Both the position numbers and the translations under genes were made by a program. DNA of 13,658 nt from Prevotella sp. UBA4339 (GTDB lineage: Bacteria > Bacteroidota > Bacteroidia > Bacteroidales > Bacteroidaceae): positions 356 to 14,013 of the forward strand of contig DGTJ01000048.1 of the NCBI GenBank assembly GCA_002393725.1, in the 5' to 3' direction. The stretch's first letter is position 1; every line of letters begins with the position of its first letter. The notes beneath the pieces are model-generated. The model made no database searches. It had not been told where the DNA came from and saw only the letters and a program-made list of their open reading frames with translations. Shown in pieces: positions 6,362-13,153 of this stretch.

Positions 6362-8500
6362 TTAACTTCTGTCTTTTCTGTGTATCCAGCGGAGGATAGC
6401 GTCATATACGCTCGACTCCTCATGGTGCTGGGCCTCGGTGAAACTCATGCTGTCTTCCTTAGTGTCGCCATATTGGTCGGGGAAGATAATCATCAGATTC
6501 TTGCCTGAGTAGTATTTTGTAAGTTCATCAGGCAGGCGCTCAATGGCATTCTTGTATGAGATTGTTCCCTTACGGGCAGAGATTACCACAAACAGATGAT
6601 CGTCGGCAATGGTGGTAGCCAGCCGTGGCAGTTCGTTCCAGTGCCCCATGGGGGTATATTCGGAACGGACACTGGGGTGGGTGTTGTTGATGAATTCGGC
6701 TATAAGCACCAGCGACTCCTGACGCCCGTGAAACTGTATCCGGCAGTCCAGTTGCTCAGCTATTCTGCACAGGCGCTCCAGCCATCTGTGGAATCCCGGC
6801 TCGAACTCTGCCCTTGAAGGCACGCATACCTGAATGCGCCGCAGAGTGTTAAGGGGCTGGATGAACCTGGTGAGGATGATCTGTCGGTTCAGGCCATTAT
6901 AGAGGCTCTGGATGAATTCTCCCCAGAACTTGGGGCTTATGTCGGTATGCACATGCATGCCCATAACAATCTCAGAGCATGAAAACTCCCTGAAGGCATG
7001 CTTGATGCCGTTGGCAATATTAGAAGCGAGCCTTACCTGTGTCTGCATCTGTACGTCGGATGCCATAGCCTGATGCTGGAGGCTCTCAAGAAGCTGAATC
7101 CCATGCTTACGGCCTCCGGAGGCTTTCTGGTCATCGTATACCACGTTGAGGGCCACAAGGCCGCGATTCATTTTCTGATTCCTCAGAAGAAGTGCCAGGC
7201 TAAGCAGACTGGGGGCTATCTCGGGATATTTCACACAAATCAGTATCTTCTCGTCGTCATCGGCAGAGACATCTCCTTCATCCTTCCATCTGCCTCTTTC
7301 TGCCAACACAATCTGCTGTGAGGCGTACTGGGTCATCAGGGTAGAGATGATACACGTCACCAGGATCATTATGACGACACCATTGAGCATATCGTTGTTA
7401 ACAAGGAATACCCCAGGCGAGACCTCCAGCCGCATGCCAACCATCACCATTGCTATAGCACCGGCTGCATGTGCGGAGGTAAGGCCGAACATCATGTTAC
7501 CATCGCGCTGAGGCAGTCGGAACAGCAGTGAGGAGATATAGGCTGCCACAGCCTTTCCGAATGTTCCGAAGAACGCTATAAGGAACACAACCCACAGGAC
7601 GTTGCCCCCAGAGAACAGTGCGCTGACATCGATGAGCATTCCCACACCGATGAGAAAATATGGTATGAACAGTGCGTTGCCGATAAACTCGATACGGTTC
7701 ATCAGCGCTGACACACTGGGGATATATCTGTTTAGTATCAGTCCTGAGAGAAAGGCTCCGAATATGCCTTCCAACCCAATGAAACTCGACATCGCAGCAG
7801 AGAAGAACATCACAGAGAGAACAAAGATATACTGCATCACCGAGTCGCTGTATCTGCGCAGGAAATAGCGTGCTAGCATTGGGATGAGCCATATCGAACC
7901 GGCTATGAAGCCTGCGAGTTTCAATATGAACAGCAGCCAGAAAGATACTCCTACTCCGTCGCGCTCGAAAGCCCCGGAGAGTGCTGCAATCATCACAAGT
8001 GATATAAACAGTGATATCATCGAGGAACCGACGGAAAGCTGCACGGAAGAGTACTTCTGCAGTCCGTATCGCCCGACGATGGGATAAGCCACCAGGGTGT
8101 TTGATGCCATGATACATCCCAGTAGAAAAGACGCAGGATGAGAATAGCCGAGCAGCGTGCGCGACATGATATATGTAAGTATCAGCGGTATGAAGCATGT
8201 CAGAAGACCGAAGAAGAAGAAACGCTTGGAGTTCTTCTTCAGGCTCTCCATGTCCATCTCCAGTCCAGCAAGGAACATTATATAATATAGTCCTACACTG
8301 CCGAAGATCTCAAATGAAGTGTCGCGCTCGAGGATGTTGGCCCCGTGACTTCCGATGACGACACCGGCCAGTACCATTCCGATGATATGAGGAATGCGCA
8401 GCTTGCTCATCACGATAGGAGCAAAGAGAATAATCAATAGCACCACGAAGAATATCAGCGTGGGGTCGGTGATAGGCAAATATGAAGCAATCATTCTCAT
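6362..8500 (-). CDS. CPA2-type cation:proton antiporter with long C-terminal cytosolic region
   Basis: A 712-residue inner-membrane protein. About 12 hydrophobic segments fill residues 10-390, followed by a roughly 310-residue soluble region in which universal-stress-like alpha/beta folds are plausible (for example EKILICVKYPEIAPSLL at 417-433 and RRIQVCVPSR at 554-563). Family marks include FLAGLEMD at 76-83, ASNTLVAYPIVGRYG at 132-146, IGLEGIFGAFLSGLILNR at 241-258 and LIGVGMLID at 283-291. Such proteins exchange Na+ or K+ for H+. The segment where relatives carry an ITDT-like motif with the ion-binding Asp reads MISLFISLV here (161-169), so transport activity is uncertain. The gene is first in the unit with lolD-like and S1 genes. 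A -7 box ends only 8 nt before its ATG, so the mRNA would be almost leaderless; a second ATG at codon 3 is an alternative start. Confidence 0.83.
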   Translation of the reverse strand: MRMIASYLPITDPTLIFFVVLLIILFAPIVMSKLRIPHIIGMVLAGVVIGSHGANILERDTSFEIFGSVGLYYIMFLAGLEMDMESLKKNSKRFFFFGLLTCFIPLILTYIMSRTLLGYSHPASFLLGCIMASNTLVAYPIVGRYGLQKYSSVQLSVGSSMISLFISLVMIAALSGAFERDGVGVSFWLLFILKLAGFIAGSIWLIPMLARYFLRRYSDSVMQYIFVLSVMFFSAAMSSFIGLEGIFGAFLSGLILNRYIPSVSALMNRIEFIGNALFIPYFLIGVGMLIDVSALFSGGNVLWVVFLIAFFGTFGKAVAAYISSLLFRLPQRDGNMMFGLTSAHAAGAIAMVMVGMRLEVSPGVFLVNNDMLNGVVIMILVTCIISTLMTQYASQQIVLAERGRWKDEGDVSADDDEKILICVKYPEIAPSLLSLALLLRNQKMNRGLVALNVVYDDQKASGGRKHGIQLLESLQHQAMASDVQMQTQVRLASNIANGIKHAFREFSCSEIVMGMHVHTDISPKFWGEFIQSLYNGLNRQIILTRFIQPLNTLRRIQVCVPSRAEFEPGFHRWLERLCRIAEQLDCRIQFHGRQESLVLIAEFINNTHPSVRSEYTPMGHWNELPRLATTIADDHLFVVISARKGTISYKNAIERLPDELTKYYSGKNLMIIFPDQYGDTKEDSMSFTEAQHHEESSVYDAILRWIHRKDRS

Positions 8501-8508
8501 TTCGCTTG

Positions 8509-8516
8509 CAAAGGTA
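8509..8516 (-). promoter_or_regulatory. Predicted promoter -7 box for the antiporter/ABC/S1 unit
   Basis: The minus strand reads TACCTTTG, a full TAnnTTTG match. Only 8 nt separate it from the antiporter ATG at 8500, implying a leader of a few nucleotides at most. No good -33 TTTG is seen at the usual distance. Confidence 0.6.
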
Positions 8517-8549
8517 CGAATTTTTAGCCATAGAATATGCAGATTGTCG

Positions 8550-8578
8550 CAGATTTAATCATTTTTCTGATAAATCTG
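8550..8578. other. Inverted repeat between the divergent antiporter and asd promoters
   Basis: CAGATTTA (8550-8557) and TAAATCTG (8571-8578) are perfect 8-bp inverted arms around a 13-nt spacer. A looser outer pair GCCATAG (8527-8533) and CTATGGC (8585-8591) flanks them. The repeat sits between the two divergent -7 boxes, where a dimeric regulator could affect both directions. No regulator gene is in the window, so an operator role is inference. Confidence 0.4.
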
Positions 8579-8601
8579 TGGTGTCTATGGCATATTTTTT
8601 G

Positions 8602-8609
8602 TACCTTTG
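8602..8609 (+). promoter_or_regulatory. Predicted promoter -7 box for asd
   Basis: TACCTTTG matches TAnnTTTG and lies 36 nt before the asd ATG at 8646. The -33 region (around TGTGG at 8577-8581) is only a weak match. The box overlaps an upstream in-frame alternative start at 8607, which rules that start out. Confidence 0.6.
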
Positions 8610-8645
8610 CACCCGAAATTATGCATTCAAAATAGAATTAGACTT

Positions 8646-9659
8646 ATGAAAGTAGCAATTGTAGGTGCGAGTGGAGCTGTAGGACAGGAATTCCTGCGCA
8701 TCCTCGCCGAGAGAAATTTCCCGATGGACGAGTTGGTACTGTTTGGCTCAGAGCGCAGTGCCGGTAGGAAGTACACCTTTAAGGGTAAGGAGATAGAAGT
8801 TAAGCTCCTGCAGCACAATGACGACTTTAAGGATGTTGACATCGCCTTCACGTCTGCCGGTGCAGGAACGTCCAAGGAATTTGCCGATACGATAACAAAG
8901 TATGGTGCAGTGATGATTGACAATTCTTCTGCCTTCCGTATGGACGAAGACGTACCCCTGGTAGTGCCTGAGTGTAATGCCGAGGATGCCCTGAACCGTC
9001 CACGTGGCATCATCGCCAACCCTAACTGTACGACTATCATGATGGTCGTTGTTCTCCAGCCATTGGAGAAGATTTCGCATATCAAACGTATCCACGTGGC
9101 TTCTTACCAGAGTGCCTCTGGTGCCGGTGCTGCAGCCATGGCTGAGCTTCAGCAGCAGTATAAGGAAATGGTAGAAGATGGCGAGGTTAAGACCATAAAG
9201 AAGTTTGCCCATCAGCTTGCATACAATGTAATTCCTCAGATAGATGTCTTCCAACCAAACGGATATACCAAGGAAGAGATGAAAATGTACAATGAGACTC
9301 GTAAGATCATGCACACCGATGCGAAATGTTCAGCTATGTGTGTTCGTGTTAGTTCTCTGCGTTCTCATTCTGAGTCGGTATGGATTGAGACAGAGAAGCC
9401 TATCAGCGTAGAGGAGGCTCAGAAGGCAATTGCCGCTGCTCCAGGCTGTCAGCTGAAGGATGATCCGTCCACTCTCACTTATCCGATGCCTCTGGAGACT
9501 GCCGGTAAGGATGATGTCTACGTAGGTCGTATCCGTAAGGATCTGAGTGATGACTGCGGACTTACTTTCTGGCTTTCTGGTGACCAGATCCGTAAGGGTG
9601 CAGCTTTGAATGCTGTTCAGATCGCAGAGTATCTGGTTAAGGTCGGTAATGTTAAATAA
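8646..9659 (+). CDS. asd: Aspartate-semialdehyde dehydrogenase
   Basis: A 337-residue cytosolic enzyme of usual length. It reduces L-aspartyl-4-phosphate to aspartate semialdehyde with NADPH, the branch point to lysine, diaminopimelate, methionine and threonine. The N-terminal nucleotide-binding motif is VGASGAVGQEF at 6-16. The active-site Cys is in ANPNCTT (Cys128). The SASGAGAAAM loop is at 156-165, and the catalytic His is in LRSHSESVW (His241). The C-terminal helix GGAALNAVQIAEYL-like stretch (KGAALNAVQIAEYL, 317-330) is standard. All key residues are present. The start at 8646 gives the exact family N terminus (MKVAIVGASG) and follows the -7 box at 8602-8609; an in-frame extension upstream would cover the promoter. 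A small lipoprotein gene follows after 9 nt and may be co-transcribed. Confidence 0.95.
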   Translation: MKVAIVGASGAVGQEFLRILAERNFPMDELVLFGSERSAGRKYTFKGKEIEVKLLQHNDDFKDVDIAFTSAGAGTSKEFADTITKYGAVMIDNSSAFRMDEDVPLVVPECNAEDALNRPRGIIANPNCTTIMMVVVLQPLEKISHIKRIHVASYQSASGAGAAAMAELQQQYKEMVEDGEVKTIKKFAHQLAYNVIPQIDVFQPNGYTKEEMKMYNETRKIMHTDAKCSAMCVRVSSLRSHSESVWIETEKPISVEEAQKAIAAAPGCQLKDDPSTLTYPMPLETAGKDDVYVGRIRKDLSDDCGLTFWLSGDQIRKGAALNAVQIAEYLVKVGNVK

Positions 9660-9668
9660 GGTTGTGGA

Positions 9669-10145
9669 ATGAGGAAGATCTTTCTCCTCTTTCTCCTTCT
9701 CCTCTTCCCTTCCTGCGGCACAGGAGATGACGACGGGCGTCGCCTGGGAGAGTATATCGTAGGCACATGGCAGCGAGGCTGGGGTGAGGGTGACGTCATC
9801 ATCGAGGGCAATACAGACATCGATCCTCTGAGCTTCTCCTACGATAAGTTCGTCTTCCTGCCCGACGGGAAATACAATGGCATGATGCGTGAGGGCTCGT
9901 TCTCTTCGTATGATGACTTCGGAGACGTCATCTACGAAGGGACATACCGTTGTGATAATAGTAATATCAAACTGGAGTTTATCAATGAGGAAGGCCGTAA
10001 GCAGACTATACTCGCACAAGTGGTTTCATTCACGGAGAGTATGATGACCATACGCTATGAAAACGAGGAATACAATGTCACCGTTACAATAGTTCTGAGG
10101 AAAGAGTCTGACGCTTCTCATTCTTCCTCCACGTCAGCCTCGTGA
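9669..10145 (+). CDS. Small lipoprotein, possibly lipocalin-like
   Basis: A 158-residue protein with a lipoprotein signal peptide: MRKIFLLFLLLLFPSC, lipid-modified Cys at residue 16. The following GTGDDD is acid-rich, which in Bacteroidota can go with surface display (inference). The mature part is beta-rich, with VGTWQRGWGEG (about 31-41), a KFVFLPDGKYNG strand pair, YEGTYRCDNSNIKLEF and MTIRYENEEYNVTVTIVLRK. This order (GTW, F.pDG.y, G.Y...) resembles the lipocalin-like lipoproteins of Bacteroidota, but no function can be assigned. The gene starts 9 nt after asd and probably shares its transcript. Its last 28 bp overlap the convergent DUF4249 gene, and its tail there (SHSSSTSAS) is low in complexity, so the C terminus is probably under weak constraint. 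Confidence 0.75.
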   Translation: MRKIFLLFLLLLFPSCGTGDDDGRRLGEYIVGTWQRGWGEGDVIIEGNTDIDPLSFSYDKFVFLPDGKYNGMMREGSFSSYDDFGDVIYEGTYRCDNSNIKLEFINEEGRKQTILAQVVSFTESMMTIRYENEEYNVTVTIVLRKESDASHSSSTSAS

Positions 10146-10960
10146 TAGGTGACATATTCCGTTATCTGATTATAAGCTGAGAAGTATCCAAGACAGCCTC
10201 CCGTGAAGTTCGGTATGGGGTTGGTGCCTGTATTGTCCATCAGCTGCAGGGAGTAGAGATAGTCGTACGCACGCTGGTCTATGGCGCGTATTAGTATCCT
10301 CAGTCTGTCTCCCTCCTTTAGCACGTCACTGTCGTCACTCCTTCCGTCGTGGAAGAATGAAAAGAGCTGCTGCAGTTCCTTGTTGGGATTCCGGTCATCG
10401 CGTAGCAGTGCCCAGCGATAGCCGATGCCATTGCGGTAGATGTGCATATAATACCAGTTGTCCTCATTGGGAATATCCTGTATCTTCAGGTCACCGAACA
10501 TGATTCTCTCCGATGCCACCTTCATCCAGACAAAGCGGAAACTGTTCATCTTAGGCTGTCTTTGCATCGTTGATGTCGAGGTGTAGTGATTACCTTCTAT
10601 TTCTACATCTATATTATATGTGGTGCCTGGTTCACCCATAAGTGACGGCATGCGGTGGAATCCGTTGCGGGAGTAGGGGATGTTCCATTTGTTCCCCTCG
10701 TCGTCGCTGATGGTTACCTTGGTCCCGGTAACATCGCTGATACCGTTGTTGTCATCCATGTTGTTTGTACGGCTTATGCGTATCTCAGTACCGCTGTTCG
10801 ATATCGATGCCTCCACGACATAAATGGGATCTATCTGATGATAGTCTAAGTCGATATCCTTCTCGCATGCTGACAGACAGACAAGAAGACTGACTATTAG
10901 ACATTTAGACAGATAAACATTTAGATATTTTGACATGGGGGGATTTATTATTTCTTTCAT
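10118..10960 (-). CDS. DUF4249 lipoprotein, partner of the TonB-dependent receptor
   Basis: A 280-residue lipoprotein. The signal peptide runs to LSAC with the lipidated Cys at residue 32, followed by EKDID, an acid-rich segment compatible with surface display. The mature part starts with IDLDYHQIDPIYVVEASISN and continues with beta-rich segments (GTKVTISDDEGNKW, TYNIDVEIEGNHYTSTSTM), the pattern of DUF4249 proteins, which commonly sit directly downstream of a TonB receptor gene and probably form its outer-membrane companion. The cargo is unknown. Two starts are possible: ATG at 10960, with AT-rich sequence upstream, or ATG at 10936, which gives a more normal signal-peptide length. The signal peptide itself is encoded by 8-nt-period repeats (10870-10933). 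The 3' end overlaps the convergent lipoprotein gene by 28 bp. Confidence 0.8.
   Translation of the reverse strand: MKEIINPPMSKYLNVYLSKCLIVSLLVCLSACEKDIDLDYHQIDPIYVVEASISNSGTEIRISRTNNMDDNNGISDVTGTKVTISDDEGNKWNIPYSRNGFHRMPSLMGEPGTTYNIDVEIEGNHYTSTSTMQRQPKMNSFRFVWMKVASERIMFGDLKIQDIPNEDNWYYMHIYRNGIGYRWALLRDDRNPNKELQQLFSFFHDGRSDDSDVLKEGDRLRILIRAIDQRAYDYLYSLQLMDNTGTNPIPNFTGGCLGYFSAYNQITEYVTYHEADVEEE
10870..10933 (-). repeat. 8-nt-period degenerate repeat encoding the DUF4249 signal peptide
   Basis: Read on the minus strand from 10933, the sequence divides into eight octamers related to TCTAAATG (exact at 10918-10925 and 10902-10909; others are TCAAAATA, TTTATCTG, TCTAATAG, TCAGTCTT, CTTGTCTG, TCTGTCAG). 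Three octamers make 24 nt, so the protein repeats every 8 residues: SKYLNVYL, SKCLIVSL, LVCLSACE. Confidence 0.65.
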
Positions 10961-10974
10961 TTTATAATATAATT

Positions 10975-11022
10975 AATAGTCTAATCGTCAAATACTCAGA
11001 TTGTCAGTCCGTCTAAAAGTCG
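10975..11022. repeat. 8-nt-period degenerate repeat between receptor and lipoprotein genes
   Basis: On the plus strand six octamers follow each other: AATAGTCT, AATCGTCA, AATACTCA, GATTGTCA, GTCCGTCT, AAAAGTCG, with a loose consensus AATNGTCA. They fill most of the 52-nt gap between the two genes and run into the receptor stop codon. One word, TAATAGTC (10974-10981), is an exact inverted copy of GACTATTA at 10892-10899 inside the downstream signal-peptide repeat. Confidence 0.5.
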
Positions 11023-13073
11023 ATACTGAAAGTGGCACTTGGTACGATGCCGAAGAGTGAATATTGCTTTGCTCGGGTGCGGGCGCCGTTCTCACTGTCC
11101 TCGAAATTGATGAGGTAGGGATTGTAGTGGTTGTAGAGGTTGTAGATGCTGAAAGCCCACTGGTGGGTGGTCTTGCGATATCTCTTCTTCCATACTGCAC
11201 TGATGTCAAGTCTGTGGTAGTCTGGCGCACGATAGCCGTTGCGCTCTGCGTAGTAGTACACCCAGTTGTCTTCTATCTGGTATTTCCCGCTTGGGGCGGT
11301 GAAGGCCTGGCCCGTATTGAAGAGCCATGCGGCGTTGAGTGTCCATCTCTTGTTAAGACGGTATATGGCGGCGATGCTGATGTCATGCCGGCGGTCATTA
11401 TTTGCGTCATACCATCTGCCTCCGTTGACACCATCGATGCGTGTCTTCGACCAGGAGAGAGTGTAGGCTAGCCAACCTGTAAGCCTCCCCGTATTCTTCC
11501 TCGCACTCATCTCCACTCCGTAGCCTTTCCCTTCACCTGGAAGTATCAGGCGCTCTATCTCTATCTCGCTGCTGAATGACTTTCCGTCGCGATAGTCTAA
11601 CACGTTGTCCACCTTGCGGTAGTAGGCCTCTAGCGAGAAGTCATAGTCCTGCGAAGGCGTCATCATGAAAACCCCGATGCTCACCTGGTCTGCTATTTCT
11701 GGCTTTACGATGTTACTGCTTATCGTGTAGCGGTCGAATGGGGTAGAGGTGTTCTGATTGCGCAGGGCATGGATGTTCTGTGATGTGCGTGCATAGGCGA
11801 GCTTCAGCGAGGTGTCGTCTGAAAGCTTGTAGTTCAGACTGGCACGTGGTTCGATGTTTATGTGGGTCTTCACTATCTGGTTGCTGCCGTAGCTGTAGTA
11901 CCATCCTATCTCGCCATTGTCTTCGATGTCGTAATATAGTGACCCCCCGAGAGGTGAGAAGGCACTTAGTCTCAGTCCTGCCGAGGCTGTAAGATTCTTC
12001 GTCAGGCTGAAGATGCCGTTCAGCCAGAGAGCGTTTTCCCAGGCACGACGCTGCTCTTTCTCGTGGTTGTTGACAATCTTCCACTCTGCCGACTTTACGT
12101 TCATCAGTGATGACTGCAGTCCTGCATCGATCTGATGGCGACCCAGTTCCAGGTGCAGGTCGTGACGCAGGCTCTCCTGGCGTATGTGCGCGTCGAACCA
12201 GATGCTTGAGCCGAACATATCGATTCCGTTGTCTGTCCTGTAGTCGCTATGTAATAATGTGGTCTGTGCATAGCTGCCTGCGCTGTTGATATGGTGCAGC
12301 CATTTCAGGCTTGCCGCAAGGTTATGCCAACGGATGTCTATCATGTCCTCGAGTGCTATTCTGTCGTAGCCGGTAAAGAAGGTCAGGAAGAGCTGGTCGC
12401 GCTTGCCGATGTTCCAGTCGGCCTTGGCATTGACGTCGTAGAAGAAGAGGGTATTGTTCCTGTACTTTTTTACCAGTTTCATGAATGTGTCTAGGTAGCT
12501 TCTGCGGGCGGTGATGAGAAACGATGCCTTGTTCTTCACAATCGGACCTTCGAGCAAGGCCTTTGCAGACAACAGGCCTATCGATGCTCCTCCGTGCAGT
12601 GACTGCTTGTCTCCCGTGCGTCCGGTGATATCAAGCACGGCCGACGATGCTCCGCCGTATTGTGCAGGCAGCAGGCCTTTGTAGAGAGTCGCACTGCCCA
12701 GGGCGTCATCGTTGAAAGTGGAAAACAGGCCTGCGAGGTGTCCTACATTATAAATAGGTGCATTGTCGTACAGCACGAGATTCTGTGCTGCTGTTCCTCC
12801 TCTTACCTGAAAACTGCTTGAAGCGTCGCTTTCGGCTTTGATGCCAGGCAGGAGTTGCAGTGATCGCATGATATCGTTCTCTCCGAAGAGTGATGGTGCA
12901 GCGGTAAGCTCTTTAAGTTGCAGTTGCTCTGCACCTGCCTGCACACTCTGTACTCTCTGGTTGGCACCGTTGGATGTCACCACCACTTCATCGAGATTTT
13001 GCGTGCGGATTGTGTCTTCCTCCATTGCAGGAGTGAAGAAAAGTGCTGATATAATTGCTGAAAGCATAAACAT
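11013..13073 (-). CDS. TonB-dependent outer-membrane receptor without N-terminal carboxypeptidase-like domain
   Basis: A protein of 686 residues if read from ATG 13073. A TonB-box-like LDEVVVTSN is at about 27-35. The plug domain follows, with LLPGIK, SSSFQVRGGTAAQNLVLYDN (VRGG at about 90-93), NVGHLAGLFSTFN and YKGLLPAQYGG. The rest is a beta-barrel rich in alternating aromatic strands, ending in Phe (FSIDF), as outer-membrane barrels do. It imports an unknown ligand with energy from TonB-ExbBD. Most receptors paired with DUF4249 have an N-terminal carboxypeptidase-regulatory-like domain of 80-100 residues; here it is absent. The start is a judgement: a GTG at 13130 would place the whole promoter inside the gene, while ATG 13073 or 13067 give a short hydrophobic signal peptide with no basic residue. 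The DUF4249 gene follows after 52 nt. Confidence 0.85.
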   Translation of the reverse strand: MFMLSAIISALFFTPAMEEDTIRTQNLDEVVVTSNGANQRVQSVQAGAEQLQLKELTAAPSLFGENDIMRSLQLLPGIKAESDASSSFQVRGGTAAQNLVLYDNAPIYNVGHLAGLFSTFNDDALGSATLYKGLLPAQYGGASSAVLDITGRTGDKQSLHGGASIGLLSAKALLEGPIVKNKASFLITARRSYLDTFMKLVKKYRNNTLFFYDVNAKADWNIGKRDQLFLTFFTGYDRIALEDMIDIRWHNLAASLKWLHHINSAGSYAQTTLLHSDYRTDNGIDMFGSSIWFDAHIRQESLRHDLHLELGRHQIDAGLQSSLMNVKSAEWKIVNNHEKEQRRAWENALWLNGIFSLTKNLTASAGLRLSAFSPLGGSLYYDIEDNGEIGWYYSYGSNQIVKTHINIEPRASLNYKLSDDTSLKLAYARTSQNIHALRNQNTSTPFDRYTISSNIVKPEIADQVSIGVFMMTPSQDYDFSLEAYYRKVDNVLDYRDGKSFSSEIEIERLILPGEGKGYGVEMSARKNTGRLTGWLAYTLSWSKTRIDGVNGGRWYDANNDRRHDISIAAIYRLNKRWTLNAAWLFNTGQAFTAPSGKYQIEDNWVYYYAERNGYRAPDYHRLDISAVWKKRYRKTTHQWAFSIYNLYNHYNPYLINFEDSENGARTRAKQYSLFGIVPSATFSIDF

Positions 13074-13078
13074 GCGTG

Positions 13079-13110
13079 CAAAAGTAGCGATTTTTTTTGA
13101 AACTTCCAAA
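13079..13110 (-). promoter_or_regulatory. Predicted promoter of the TonB receptor/DUF4249 operon
   Basis: On the minus strand, -33 TTTG (13110-13107) and -7 TACTTTTG (13086-13079) are separated by exactly 20 nt, an excellent fit to the Bacteroidota consensus. The ATG at 13073 lies only 5 nt after the -7 box, so the transcript should be leaderless or nearly so. The core overlaps the divergent promoter at 13096-13126. Confidence 0.7.
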
Positions 13111-13126
13111 AAAACTCGTACCTTTG
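13096..13126 (+). promoter_or_regulatory. Predicted promoter of the downstream small lipoprotein gene
   Basis: -33 TTTG (13096-13099) and -7 TACCTTTG (13119-13126) are 19 nt apart, a near-ideal match. The ATG at 13154 is 27 nt downstream, which excludes an upstream in-frame start at 13097. Confidence 0.7.
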
Positions 13127-13153
13127 CCACATCAATTCATTAAAACGTGCATT

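Noticed and set aside
7497..8198. Long open frame on the minus strand in a second frame within the antiporter gene
   Set aside because: It lies wholly inside a gene with strong membrane-protein features and shows no recognisable domain or promoter.
8607..8645. Upstream in-frame start for asd
   Set aside because: The extra residues lie over the -7 box TACCTTTG, and the start at 8646 gives the normal family N terminus MKVAIVGASG.
13074..13130. GTG start at 13130 for the TonB receptor
   Set aside because: The extension covers both divergent promoter cores and has no family similarity. It would, however, supply basic residues missing from the signal peptide, so it is not fully excluded.
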